A DNA stretch of 64,000 bases from Paenibacillus xylanexedens (lineage in GTDB: Bacteria; Bacillota; Bacilli; Paenibacillales; Paenibacillaceae), in assembly GCF_001908275.1 (NCBI RefSeq), contig NZ_CP018620.1, forward strand, positions 620,001-684,000, in the 5' to 3' direction. How positions within the stretch are numbered: the stretch's first letter is position 1; the number at the start of each line of letters is the position of its first letter. Shown in pieces: positions 26,202 to 35,429 of this stretch. The notes under the pieces were generated by a model. It was not told the DNA's origin, searched no databases, and saw nothing but the letters and a program-made list of their open reading frames with translations. A program made the translations under genes and the position numbers.

Positions 26202-26894
26202 TTATATTGGTGTATTCTCTACATAGGTCATGTTGGAGGTATTCCATTTGCCATAATTAATAAACAGCATACGAGAACGAAGTCCCTTGTCCTCCCGATT
26301 AATTACCTCAGTTTGTCCAGGCTGAAGGATAATCTGCTTGGTTTGCTCACCATAGGACCAGTTAACGATCATATCCACTCCGTTATCCGCAAGTTTCACT
26401 TCATAGATGGCATTCAACAATAATCTCTGTTCATTCCTAATCGGATTAGGCATATCCGAAGTTTCCAACTCAATAGGAGCAACCTTAAAGTCTCCCTTTT
26501 GATTCATGTTATACACGTTGTCCTCAAGCAGGATGTCCATTGCATATGTTTTGCTGAGAACCAAGAACTGAGTATCCTCTGTGGGCAGATAAAGGTCTGA
26601 GTAGAAATAGAGGGCTTTCGTATCACTATTAAAAGATGTCTGCTCCGAAACTACCGAGCCCTGGTACTGAGAAGATAGTCCGCCCAGATTCAATTCTTCC
26701 ATATAGAAGATCGGAATTTCTGCTTCAAAAGGGAGCTTGGCTTCGACTACCTCATCTTGTGTGGCGAGCCATTCATCATAATCGAACGGCTCAATCGTCT
26801 GTTCAATCGCTTTATTCTTGTTCTCAACCATCGGGTAAATGATCGCCGCTGCTATAAACAAAGTAAATAAAATCATTGATAGTCCTTTTCTCAT
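26202..26894 (-). CDS. Membrane-anchored hypothetical protein
   Basis: A 230-residue protein with one N-terminal hydrophobic segment (about residues 5-22) and an outside domain rich in beta patterns, ending in WNTSNMTYVENTPI. No lipobox. No family recognised. It precedes the lipase-vWA gene by about 80 bp in the same direction and lies directly after the terminator of the zinc-ribbon operon, so it may start its own transcript with the two downstream genes. Good site GGAGAGAG. Confidence 0.7.
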   Translation of the reverse strand: MRKGLSMILFTLFIAAAIIYPMVENKNKAIEQTIEPFDYDEWLATQDEVVEAKLPFEAEIPIFYMEELNLGGLSSQYQGSVVSEQTSFNSDTKALYFYSDLYLPTEDTQFLVLSKTYAMDILLEDNVYNMNQKGDFKVAPIELETSDMPNPIRNEQRLLLNAIYEVKLADNGVDMIVNWSYGEQTKQIILQPGQTEVINREDKGLRSRMLFINYGKWNTSNMTYVENTPI

Positions 26895-26930
26895 CGTTCA
26901 CTCTCTCCATCCTCTTCTAACTTCGCAGCA

Positions 26931-26982
26931 AAAAAATAACCCCAACCCGATCCATAACAAATATGGCGGATTAAGGTTATTG
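26931..26982 (-). terminator. Terminator of the zinc-ribbon operon
   Basis: About 20 base pairs, including wobble pairs, between AATAACCTTAATCCG and its partner. The minus-strand stem is followed by TTTTTTT. It begins four bases after the stop of the gene at 26986. Confidence 0.88.
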
Positions 26983-26985
26983 CGA

Positions 26986-27468
26986 TTATTCTGTCTTCGC
27001 TCCGCAAGAGGTACAGAATACGGAATCGCTCTCTAGCTGCAAACCGCAGCCGGTGCAAAAGGTATTCGTTTGCTGCTCTGCTTCAACCTGAGCTGGTTCA
27101 GATACAACGTATTCTGCTTTAAATTCACTGCCGCAAGTATTGCAAAACCTTGATTCTGCGGGGATTACAGCACCACAGTTACACTGTTTCCCCCCTTTGA
27201 CTCTAAGTAACTGCGCTTCCAACGATTCAATCTCTAACTCCACCTGTGTGATAGCATTAGAATGCTGCTGAATTTGCTCTATTGATTCCTGCATCCTTCC
27301 TCTTTGATTTGCTTGATGAACAATCTCCCCAAGCTTCTCCAGCTGGGAAGCTCTCTCTTTGTGAATGCTTGAAATTTGTGAGCTTAAGCGGGTAATTTCT
27401 ACCGTTTGTGCAGCTTTATCTTTTACCTGATTCATACCTGATTTCATTTTATTCAAGAAGCTCATCAT
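26986..27468 (-). CDS. Coiled-coil protein with two zinc ribbons
   Basis: A 160-residue cytoplasmic protein. Residues about 10-90 form a long helical coiled coil (ISSIHKERASQLEKLGEIVHQ, ITQVELEIESLEAQL). Two zinc ribbons follow: CNCGAVIPAESRFCNTCG and CTGCGLQLESDSVFCTSCG, each a CxC/CxxC pair. Similar double ribbons mark a set of Firmicutes envelope-associated proteins. GGAGG lies five bases before the first of two adjacent ATGs. It is the last gene of the operon that starts with the TcaA-like protein; three of its four members carry zinc ribbons. Confidence 0.82.
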   Translation of the reverse strand: MMSFLNKMKSGMNQVKDKAAQTVEITRLSSQISSIHKERASQLEKLGEIVHQANQRGRMQESIEQIQQHSNAITQVELEIESLEAQLLRVKGGKQCNCGAVIPAESRFCNTCGSEFKAEYVVSEPAQVEAEQQTNTFCTGCGLQLESDSVFCTSCGAKTE

Positions 27469-27489
27469 CTAATCCTCCAACTCTATTCG

Positions 27490-27903
27490 TTATTTCAAGG
27501 CATAGGATGACGCAGAATACCTAAACAACGCATAACCCAAGTATACATATACAGCTGGCGTAATCATGCCCGACAAGGAAAGACCCGTAAAAGGGAATAG
27601 CATAATAAATGCATAGGCCCACAATGCATAAGGTGTATATTTTGCATTATTCGACACAAGCGTCGTCCATACTGTAAGTAAAAACACAACATGTACCAGC
27701 GCCGCTACTGGGATAGTATAGAAAATCGTGTTCAATGTACTAAATGTGCTTACCGGTAGGAAAGTATACAACAACTCCCGTAGCAGCTTAATGACCAATG
27801 CTCCAAATAATAGTTGCAGTTCGATTGCCCTTATGAACGGGTACCACTTCATTGTCTGGAACCAGTTGCCCAGTTCTGTTACTACTTTTGAAAACTGCTG
27901 CAT
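27490..27903 (-). CDS. Small membrane protein of the zinc-ribbon operon
   Basis: A 137-residue protein with about four hydrophobic helices, aromatic-rich, ending YALFRYSASSYALK. No family recognised. AAGGAGG lies seven bases before the ATG; gaps to both neighbours are about 20 bp, so it belongs to the operon. Confidence 0.75.
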   Translation of the reverse strand: MQQFSKVVTELGNWFQTMKWYPFIRAIELQLLFGALVIKLLRELLYTFLPVSTFSTLNTIFYTIPVAALVHVVFLLTVWTTLVSNNAKYTPYALWAYAFIMLFPFTGLSLSGMITPAVYVYLGYALFRYSASSYALK

Positions 27904-27921
27904 TATTGTTCCTCCTTGAGA

Positions 27922-28443
27922 TTAAAAGTTAGAAAAACTGTCATTAATGTACCACTTACTTCCTACATTTATTAAATCAAAAGAGTCCTCTGTCGTTTTC
28001 ACTTCGTCCCCACGCTGAAACTTAATCATATAGTCAACCGTCGCTTCTTTTCCCTCGATTTCCACATCAAGGATTTTATAATCCTTGACCTGGTTGGATT
28101 GCTCCTTGATCATTTCTTTCAATTGATCTTTAAAAAAAGCCAGATCAGACTGGTTGATATCTTTATCCGGAACAAAGAACTTGTACATCTTGTCGACATC
28201 CTGTTTTTGGAAAGCTTTAATAAATCCTGCTACCGTTCCCTTAGGACTGGACATATCCCCTCCAATGCTGAACATTTTTGGAATAAAGATGAGGACCAAA
28301 ATAGCAGCAACGACGATTATACCCCATTTTTTAAAATTAATTGTTGTTATCTTAACCTCAGCTGATTTCCTAACCAGTTTGCCGCAGTTGTCGCATTGCC
28401 TCGCATGTTCTTGAAGTTTGTTTCCACATTGTCCGCAGTACAT
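27922..28443 (-). CDS. Zinc-ribbon membrane protein with NTF2-like outer domain
   Basis: A 173-residue protein: N-terminal zinc ribbon MYCGQCGNKLQEHARQCDNCG in the cytoplasm, one membrane helix (about 40-59), then an outside domain of about 110 residues with the DUF4878/NTF2-like pattern (GTVAGFIKAFQKQDVDKMYKFF, KWYINDSF). ATG 28443 follows AAGGTGG; a TTG seven codons earlier is less likely because homologous zinc ribbons begin near MYC. It has the same layout in miniature as the neighbouring TcaA-like protein, so the two may have arisen by duplication and share a partner. Confidence 0.82.
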   Translation of the reverse strand: MYCGQCGNKLQEHARQCDNCGKLVRKSAEVKITTINFKKWGIIVVAAILVLIFIPKMFSIGGDMSSPKGTVAGFIKAFQKQDVDKMYKFFVPDKDINQSDLAFFKDQLKEMIKEQSNQVKDYKILDVEIEGKEATVDYMIKFQRGDEVKTTEDSFDLINVGSKWYINDSFSNF

Positions 28444-28466
28444 TTTATGAGCCACCTTATTCAAAA

Positions 28467-30446
28467 TTATATTTCTTTTGTTTCAATCAGCGTATGAACC
28501 TTCCAATTACCGTTATGCGATACAAGTTTATATGTACTCACGTAGCTTTTTTCCTTCAGATTGCCGTCCTTATCTATAATGTTAAAGGTCTCATTGGTCC
28601 TGACCTCAACGCTTGTTTCATCTAATACACGGAAAGAAACGCCTTCTACATTCAGAATCTCTTCTGTAATGCCCTTCTTCTCCAAATAGGAGATATATTT
28701 CTCCGACTCCTTGTATGCAGGACCTGCTGTATCCAATAGTACCGATACTAGACTGAAATCTCTGCTGTTGATAGCATTTACGTATGATGTCAGATAGTCA
28801 TGTATAAACATTTCCAAAGACGGCAGGTCTGCCTGCTTCGACGTACTTTGTACCGCGGCTTCATGCGCAACCGCCTTTTGCTCAACGAACTCCTTGAGGT
28901 TGTCGCTGAACTCTCCACCATCGTAGAAGATATCTACAGCATCCATCAGCCACTGTTTCCGATTCTCATCATAGATTAGCGTGAAATATCTGCCTTGCGA
29001 ATTTTCAACACCACCTCCCCATTCTCCCCCTTCTTTGTACTCATAGTTGTACTTGCCTGTCGTTTGTACTCTTACTTGCCATACTCCATCAATCTGATAG
29101 ATAACAAAGGAATCCAGATCAAATGTCGAGCTTAAATAGGTCACTCGATGCGGTGTTGTGCTCTGCCTGTTTTGATCCACGATCGTCTGTTCATAGCTTA
29201 ATATCCTATCCGTTACCGAGCCCAGCAAGGCCAAATTACCTGTCGCCATAGCTTCTACCTCATCACGATTAAACTGTACGATTTGCTCGATCATTTCATT
29301 CTCGAAAGCAGTATCTTGAAAATCTCCTATGTTAATTAACACAACGCTACTCTCGACTGGTACTTCTTCCGTTCGCATTTTTCCCCATGGTAGCTCCGTA
29401 TCAATTGATAGTTTCACAGTGCCGTCTGTAGGAACTGGTCCGAAGGTCTGTTTTTCATATGGATTTAAGCCCGTTGAAGTGCCGTTCACAAGAAGGTCTC
29501 CCTTAAGAGTCGATACATCGTAATAGCCGGTATTGATTGTAACCTCTGTGCCGTCCAGCTCCATGTTTGCGATATAATCCTGCCATCCACTCATAACTGT
29601 CGCCATTTCTTTTCGCTCCAGATCGATCCAATCTGTACGCAGCACCGTTTCAAGCTCGAATGTGCCAGGGAAGTATGGGCCGAAGGTTTGATCAAAACTA
29701 GCTTTATCTGTAACAGCAGCTTCTTCACCATTGATTCTAATAATCGTGTCTTTATAATTAGTTGTAATATTGATATGTACGGGTATGATACGAAGCTTAT
29801 ATTCTTTGAAAATAAGTGCAGTCTTCCCCTCTTGCTGAAGCAGTACTTCATGACTGATGTTGCTGTCCGTTTCGCCGCCGCTCTTAAGAGCGAAAGCTTG
29901 CTTCCTTAAATCTTTTACTACATCGCTTACTAGGTCCTTATTTCCCTTCAAGTAATCTACATAACCCTTAACAGTCTGCTCGTTAATAACCAGTTTCTCT
30001 TCATCGGAAGTAAACATAGATGCTACTGCTTTATAATCTTGTGATTGGATCGATTTCTCGAATTGGCTAATTAGCCTTCCATCCGATGTCCAGTAGCTTC
30101 CAAGTTGGTAACCCCCTAATAGCAATACTGCAAATAGAAACAGGGATACTACCCAAATGATTCTTGTACGCAGCTTTCCTTTACGGAATACGGGACTGGA
30201 CTCTGATACAATTGACGGGATAAGATTATCCGTGGATTTGATTGACATATTCTCCACTTGTTTGGTTGCTGCCTGGTCAAGCTTCGGTTCCGACGAAGAA
30301 GTTATCACTTCTACCTCATGGTTTACTGCGTGATGAGGTGCTGATTTTACTTCTTCTACATCGATTAGGGTCCCACAGCTTTTACAAAACCTATATCCAG
30401 TCATGACTGTTGACCCACATTTCTTACATTCTTGCAATTCTATCAT
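28467..30446 (-). CDS. TcaA/YvbJ-like zinc-ribbon membrane protein
   Basis: A 659-residue protein with an N-terminal zinc ribbon (CKKCGSTVMTGYRFCKSCG), a linker, one membrane helix (about residues 93-114) and a large outside region. The outside part shows repeated TcaA-type domains (LISQFEKSIQSQDYKAVASMF, GDLLVNGTSTGLNPYEKQTFGPV) and a C-terminal NTF2-like domain (NAINSRDFSLVSVLL to NGNWKVHTLIE). B. subtilis YvbJ and staphylococcal TcaA have this plan; TcaA is tied to glycopeptide and wall stress. It is the first gene of the four-gene operon. The role here, envelope-stress sensing or wall-polymer attachment, is inference. Confidence 0.85.
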   Translation of the reverse strand: MIELQECKKCGSTVMTGYRFCKSCGTLIDVEEVKSAPHHAVNHEVEVITSSSEPKLDQAATKQVENMSIKSTDNLIPSIVSESSPVFRKGKLRTRIIWVVSLFLFAVLLLGGYQLGSYWTSDGRLISQFEKSIQSQDYKAVASMFTSDEEKLVINEQTVKGYVDYLKGNKDLVSDVVKDLRKQAFALKSGGETDSNISHEVLLQQEGKTALIFKEYKLRIIPVHINITTNYKDTIIRINGEEAAVTDKASFDQTFGPYFPGTFELETVLRTDWIDLERKEMATVMSGWQDYIANMELDGTEVTINTGYYDVSTLKGDLLVNGTSTGLNPYEKQTFGPVPTDGTVKLSIDTELPWGKMRTEEVPVESSVVLINIGDFQDTAFENEMIEQIVQFNRDEVEAMATGNLALLGSVTDRILSYEQTIVDQNRQSTTPHRVTYLSSTFDLDSFVIYQIDGVWQVRVQTTGKYNYEYKEGGEWGGGVENSQGRYFTLIYDENRKQWLMDAVDIFYDGGEFSDNLKEFVEQKAVAHEAAVQSTSKQADLPSLEMFIHDYLTSYVNAINSRDFSLVSVLLDTAGPAYKESEKYISYLEKKGITEEILNVEGVSFRVLDETSVEVRTNETFNIIDKDGNLKEKSYVSTYKLVSHNGNWKVHTLIETKEI

Positions 30447-30853
30447 TCCTCATTCCTATGATAATGATACTATTTTCACTGCTAACTAGGACAAAAGATA
30501 CATTTTCCATTATATAACTGGTATTTTTATACTGTAAAGTAGAAAATGTTGATTTTACATATAAAAATAGTGAAAATGCGAAAAGAGAGTAGCACAAGGT
30601 CACTTTTAAACGTTTTTCCACCGATTCTAGAGACAAAAAAAATCACTCTAGTTTAGTCTCAGTACACCATTCAACGAATCTGACTGATATTCCCCCATAT
30701 CGATCCTTCTCGCAGTAAGATAAGCTTATTTGCATATATTGACAAATAAATATGTTAGACTACTAAAAGAAGAATTGCCGATCTATACTATAGAACGCTA
30801 CACAACTGGATGCAGGCAAGTATTACGATAAACGTAGTTAGAAAGGAAGCCCC
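30447..30853. other. 407-bp divergent gap, no gene
   Basis: AT-rich DNA between the TcaA-like operon and the YndJ-like gene. A TTGACA at 30739 could be a -35 element for the rightward gene, but no convincing -10 lies at 17 bp. No repeat or RNA structure that I can support. Confidence 0.5.
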
Positions 30854-31828
30854 ATGAATAGTTCCTTGAAACAACTAATGAATTCATTATTAACACCAGC
30901 GTTTCCCGGTGGGATCATAACCATTCTGATATTTTATCTAGATTACTTTCAATTCGAACTTGTTGAAAAATTTCTGCTGTTTGCGGCTTTCGTTATTGTG
31001 CCTCTTGTGATTTTACTTTTGGATCATGACGCGAAGAATATATATCAACGATTGATGTATGTTGCTATGAAGTGGCTTCAATTTCCCGCTGCGCTTCTTA
31101 CTCTAGCTTCGGTAATGAGTAGTAAGGTGTGGGGGTTAGAAAGTACGGCAATCCCAGGAATTCTGTCCCTTGGGTGGCTACTGTTCACACTGCTGCTTGG
31201 CATCTATGGCTTGACCACTATTGTGATCGCTAAAGGAAAAGCAGCGGAAATAGCAATTGGTGCGGGGCTCGTTTATTTTTTCATCGGGGGCATTTGGTTT
31301 ACCTTATATCAATATCAATTGAACCTTTTCCAAGCTAATCCTGCAACGCACGCGTTAAGCTCGGTTCACTTTCATTTCTCATCTGCAATCGTTCCAATTT
31401 TCATTGGTGAACTGGGACGCATCATGATGAAGAAAAGCTGGTATCCCTGGGTTGTTGCCATCGATATCATCGGACCCATCTTGATTGCGATTGGTATGAT
31501 TTTCTCCAAGCCGATTGAATACATTGGTGTCGCTTTGTTCGCCTGTAATATTGTGGTTTACACCGCTTATCTCCTTACTTACTTGAGGAAAAACGCTTTG
31601 GATATTAAGGCAACCATCTTTTTAGGCCTTTCTTGCCTAGCCTTTTACACGGTGGTTGTCATTTCCATCTTCTATCCGTTACTGAAAAATATGTACTCAT
31701 TAACCATACGCGATTTCATTCCCATTTACGGAGCTCTGCATGCGTTTGGTTTTGTCTTATGTGGACTGATTGGTTGGGTGTTCATGGTAGACTTCGTTAA
31801 GGAAAAGGCTAACCAATCGGCTTCATAG
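30854..31828 (+). CDS. YndJ-like membrane protein
   Basis: A 324-residue protein with about nine to ten membrane helices. It resembles the YndJ family of Bacillus (SSVHFHFSSAIVPIF, GALHAFGFVLCGLIGW), whose function is unknown. The conserved histidines HFHF and LHAF face the membrane centre and could bind a metal or haem, which is speculation. AAAGGA precedes the ATG. It is followed after 86 bp by a HEAT-repeat gene with its own ribosome-binding site; the two may form an operon closed by the terminator at 32398. Confidence 0.8.
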   Translation: MNSSLKQLMNSLLTPAFPGGIITILIFYLDYFQFELVEKFLLFAAFVIVPLVILLLDHDAKNIYQRLMYVAMKWLQFPAALLTLASVMSSKVWGLESTAIPGILSLGWLLFTLLLGIYGLTTIVIAKGKAAEIAIGAGLVYFFIGGIWFTLYQYQLNLFQANPATHALSSVHFHFSSAIVPIFIGELGRIMMKKSWYPWVVAIDIIGPILIAIGMIFSKPIEYIGVALFACNIVVYTAYLLTYLRKNALDIKATIFLGLSCLAFYTVVVISIFYPLLKNMYSLTIRDFIPIYGALHAFGFVLCGLIGWVFMVDFVKEKANQSAS

Positions 31829-31914
31829 GAGTAGTTTAGTCAGGTTCGTGCTATAATAGTGTTTAATAACATTCATCATTCTGCCGAGATGGCGATGATT
31901 AAGGAGATTGAATT

Positions 31915-32367
31915 TTGACGAACAACCATGAAGTTGGAGCAGTGAACGAACTACCGGAGAACTTTGAAGAGCTCAAACGAGCGGCTAACCGGACGTCAAG
32001 CTGGAGAGACAGACTGAATGCGGTGAACGAATTGGGAAACTGGGATACAGCCCCTACCATTAAGTTACTTCAGCATGTTTTGAAAAATGATCAAGTGTTC
32101 CAGGTGCGTGAAGCCGCATATCACAAGCTGAAACAGTTGGATGAAGATGTACAAATGCCTGCCAAAAACAAAGGCGAGCTGTTTAAAGGTACTAACAAAA
32201 TTTTGCTGCGGATCAAAAAAAGCCTTCCTGAAGGTCATACATTTGAGGAATTTAAGGAAAAACTGCAAAAGACACGTCTGGATCTCTATGATACTTACGA
32301 GGGCGACAAAGATGCTGAGTTCGACTCCTGGCTCCATGGAATTTGGGAGACACTAGGTAGAAGATAG
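31915..32367 (+). CDS. HEAT-repeat protein
   Basis: A 150-residue helical protein with one recognisable HEAT-like repeat (WRDRLNAVNELGNWDTAPTIKLLQHVLKNDQVFQVREAAYHKLKQL) and a basic and acidic C-terminal helix region. Such repeats make protein-protein contacts. The start is TTG 31915, eight bases after AAGGAG. No signal or membrane segment. Confidence 0.82.
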   Translation: MTNNHEVGAVNELPENFEELKRAANRTSSWRDRLNAVNELGNWDTAPTIKLLQHVLKNDQVFQVREAAYHKLKQLDEDVQMPAKNKGELFKGTNKILLRIKKSLPEGHTFEEFKEKLQKTRLDLYDTYEGDKDAEFDSWLHGIWETLGRR

Positions 32368-32397
32368 CCGCCGTTCACCGTAACATAGCTGAATACA

Positions 32398-32435
32398 AAG
32401 CCACTCCAAAAAAATGGAGTGGCTTCTTTATTTCT
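32398..32435 (+). terminator. Terminator after the HEAT-repeat gene
   Basis: AAGCCACTCC/GGAGTGGCTT stem, A-rich loop, then CTTTATTTCTT. Confidence 0.9.
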
Positions 32436-32548
32436 TATTATTTTGATTGTCACCAGATTTCATCTCACTCTTTAGCACTTTGAAATAGCCTACATTTAAT
32501 TTCACATGTACATTCCTCGTACGATGTCAAAGTTGTGTGCTATAAGAT

Positions 32549-34039
32549 TTACTCTGGTATATAAGGAAGATCCAGTGTCTTTGGAACGTTGATGACATGC
32601 TTTTCTGTATACGTGCGGATACCTTCCGCGCCGTATTCACGACCAATACCAGATTGCTTAACCCCACCGAAAGGGAAGCGAACATCCAGACCTTGAACAG
32701 CAGCAGTATTGATCATTGTCGTTCCCGCTTCGAGTTGACGTGCGACGGAGATGGCATCCTCTTCTTTGCCCCACACAGAACTCGTCAATCCATATATGCT
32801 TTCATTGTGTAGATGAATAACCTGCTCTTCATCGTCAAATGGCAGAATCGGAACCGTAGGGCCAAACTGTTCCTCTACTACAATCGGATCATGAACATCG
32901 CAACCCAGAACAAGCGTAGGTTGTAGGTAGTAACCTTGGTCAAACAGCTTCTGATCCAAAATTTGACCGAGAGGGATGACCTTAGCCCCGCGCTTTTGTG
33001 CATCTTCAACCAAACCAAGCACGTAATCTTTCTGCTTCAGGTTATTAACCGGACCTACTGTCGTATTTGGATCAAATGGATCACCGATTCGAATCCAGCG
33101 ATTAGCCGCCTCGATATATTTTTCCACAAACTCATCATAAATAGAACGGTGTACATACACACGTTTGGCGATCATACAGATCTGTCCTGCTGTCAAGAAA
33201 TTAGAAATGACAATGCGGCGCATTGCTCGCTCATCATGAACATCAAAGCTTTCCAAGAAGATAGCCGCATCATTACCACCAAGCTCAAGCGTCATATCTT
33301 TAATCGTTTCCGAAGCTGCTTTGATAATATGCTTAGCGGTCGCGGTGCCACCTGTGAAGGCGATCTTTGTGACATGAGAATTGGTAGTCAATTCAACGCC
33401 TACATCCGCATCACCATGAACGACATTGATTACACCAGCCGGGAACTCACTCGCAATAATCTCTGCTACCTTCGCTGCCGCCAGTGGTGCAAACGGGCTT
33501 GGTTTAAGCACAATCGTGTTGCCCGCAAGCAAGGCAGGAGCGATCTTAATGGTAGATAAAGCAATGGGATAGTTCCATGGACTAATCGCTGCCACCACAC
33601 CAATTGGATCATAGGAAAGAATCGTTTTACCATTCTCATGCTCTTTGATCTCTTCCTGTAAAGCCGATTTGGCTTCATTACAAGCAAATTCCATCCACAT
33701 TAACGAAACATAAATTTCACCGTGTGCATCATACAGGGGCTTGCCATGCTCTCTGGACAGCAAATGAACAATTTCATTCTCAGCTGCTCTAATCTTCTCG
33801 ATCGCATTTCGCATCATAATAATGCGTTCATCAATAGAGGTCTGCTTCCATGTTTTAAAAGCCCCTGCCGCTGCTTCAATCGCTTCAACCGCTTGTTCTT
33901 TCGTAGTAACAGGGAAATAGCCTACGATCTCGGATGGGTTTGTCGGATTCTCTTTTGCTAACTGCGAAAGGGATTTTACATTTTGACCATTAATGAACGC
34001 TTCAACGATAACTGTCTCTTGGTCTGCTTGCGTCGTCAT
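32549..34039 (-). CDS. NAD(P)-dependent aldehyde dehydrogenase
   Basis: A 496-residue enzyme of the aldehyde dehydrogenase superfamily. SPWNYP (near 154), FTGGTATAKHI (cofactor loop), LELGGND with general base Glu 252, and AGQICMIAKRV with catalytic Cys 288 are all intact. EEQFGPTVPILPFDDEEQ and the C-terminal FPFGGVKQSGIGREYGAEG complete the pattern. It is closest in feel to succinate-semialdehyde or lactaldehyde dehydrogenases; the substrate cannot be fixed. It follows the MetE-like gene by 28 bp with its own GGAGGGG site, so both are probably co-transcribed, which hints at sulphur or C1 metabolism without proving it. Confidence 0.88.
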   Translation of the reverse strand: MTTQADQETVIVEAFINGQNVKSLSQLAKENPTNPSEIVGYFPVTTKEQAVEAIEAAAGAFKTWKQTSIDERIIMMRNAIEKIRAAENEIVHLLSREHGKPLYDAHGEIYVSLMWMEFACNEAKSALQEEIKEHENGKTILSYDPIGVVAAISPWNYPIALSTIKIAPALLAGNTIVLKPSPFAPLAAAKVAEIIASEFPAGVINVVHGDADVGVELTTNSHVTKIAFTGGTATAKHIIKAASETIKDMTLELGGNDAAIFLESFDVHDERAMRRIVISNFLTAGQICMIAKRVYVHRSIYDEFVEKYIEAANRWIRIGDPFDPNTTVGPVNNLKQKDYVLGLVEDAQKRGAKVIPLGQILDQKLFDQGYYLQPTLVLGCDVHDPIVVEEQFGPTVPILPFDDEEQVIHLHNESIYGLTSSVWGKEEDAISVARQLEAGTTMINTAAVQGLDVRFPFGGVKQSGIGREYGAEGIRTYTEKHVINVPKTLDLPYIPE

Positions 34040-34067
34040 TTTGCATCCCCTCCGTTATTTAGATGGA

Positions 34068-35153
34068 TTAATTCCAAACTTCTTCTGCAATTTCCTTCAC
34101 ATAACGAAGTTTACGCCATTGTTGTTCTTCCGTTAAAATATTGCCTTCTTCCGTGGAAGAAAAGCCGCATTGTGGGCTTAAACAAAGTTGCTCAAGTGGT
34201 ACATAGGTTGCCGCCTCTGCAATCCGAGCTTTAATCTGTTCTTTATCCTCTAACTCGCCTGTTTTCGAAGTAAGTAAACCAAGCACGATTTTCAAATCTT
34301 TTCGATTCACATATTGTAAAGGCTCGAAGCCACCTGAGCGCTCATCATCAAATTCCAGGAATAATCCATCTACGTTTAAGCCACCAAAGATAACTTCAGA
34401 AGCGTACTCGTAACCACCCGTTGAGAAATAATTTGATTTATAGTTACCACGACAAATATGCATCGTCACAACTAAATCCGCCGGTTTATGAGCCAAAGTT
34501 TCGTTAATCATTCGCTGCATCGTTTTCAACTCTTCTGCCGGTTCCAGACCTTTGGCACGCAGCTTATCATGACCAGCTTCTGAGAATAGGTCTGCCCAAG
34601 CGGTATCATCTAATTGCAGGTATCGGCACCCCGCATCATAGAAAGCTTGAATGGCTTTTTGATACGCCGCAATCGTATCCTGAAGGAATTGCTCCCGGTC
34701 CGTATAGATATTGGCGCCATTTTCCAACCGATATAGAAGCATGTTGGGACTTGGAATGGTCTGTTTCGCCACTGCGTCACCTGCATGCTTTTTCAAAAAC
34801 TCAAAATCCTCAACAAAGGGATGACTCGAGAAATCAACTTTACCCACAACACGAATCCCGCCCTTGCGCGTTTGCATATTATGGAATTTCGGTCCGTCTA
34901 TTTGCTCATACAACTCTACGCCATCCAAGCCGCCCAGAAAATCAAAATGCCACCAGCTTCTGCGGAATTCACCATCCGTAACTGCCAATACGCCATTTTC
35001 CTTTTGCTTTTCAATAATTCGAGTAATCTCTTTATCTTCCACAGCTCTTAATTCCTCATATGTGATGTTGCCTGATTTATATTGTTCACGTGCCTGACTT
35101 AAATCTGCAGGACGTAGAAAGCTACCTACATGATCATTACGAAATGGTATCAT
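34068..35153 (-). CDS. MetE-like cobalamin-independent methyltransferase (YxjG/YxjH type)
   Basis: A 361-residue protein corresponding to the C-terminal catalytic half of cobalamin-independent methionine synthase. TDGEFRRSWW, LQLDDTAWADL, the zinc ligands in MHICRGN and LCLSPQCGFSS and the acidic LEFDDERSG are present. In B. subtilis YxjG/YxjH are methionine-synthase-like enzymes under SAM control. No S-box riboswitch is visible in the 276-bp upstream gap. The ATG follows AGAAGGAGAAATAG. It is first in a two-gene unit with the aldehyde dehydrogenase and divergent from the xylosidase. Confidence 0.88.
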   Translation of the reverse strand: MIPFRNDHVGSFLRPADLSQAREQYKSGNITYEELRAVEDKEITRIIEKQKENGVLAVTDGEFRRSWWHFDFLGGLDGVELYEQIDGPKFHNMQTRKGGIRVVGKVDFSSHPFVEDFEFLKKHAGDAVAKQTIPSPNMLLYRLENGANIYTDREQFLQDTIAAYQKAIQAFYDAGCRYLQLDDTAWADLFSEAGHDKLRAKGLEPAEELKTMQRMINETLAHKPADLVVTMHICRGNYKSNYFSTGGYEYASEVIFGGLNVDGLFLEFDDERSGGFEPLQYVNRKDLKIVLGLLTSKTGELEDKEQIKARIAEAATYVPLEQLCLSPQCGFSSTEEGNILTEEQQWRKLRYVKEIAEEVWN

Positions 35154-35429
35154 AACTATTTCTCCTTCTAACTTTTTAGTCTAATGAGTATAGCATGATG
35201 GAAAGGAATGCTTGTTATATGAAAAAAGCATGGCTAGTCATAGCTTTTAACAATAGCTAGAAAACTTTAATACGCAAAAATCCACAACTTCATAGGGTAG
35301 TGGATGTGGTTTTACCTTTTATCAATATCAATTCAGGCTAACATACACCTTCCTATCTCTGCCATTATAATTATTTTCTAGTATAATAACGGGATACAAC
35401 AATAATTTTAAAATAGAAGGAGAGTTGTT

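Noticed and set aside
35154..35429. SAM riboswitch upstream of the MetE-like gene
   Set aside because: The gap lacks the S-box conserved blocks; only a weak hairpin near 35276-35315 is present, without clear orientation.
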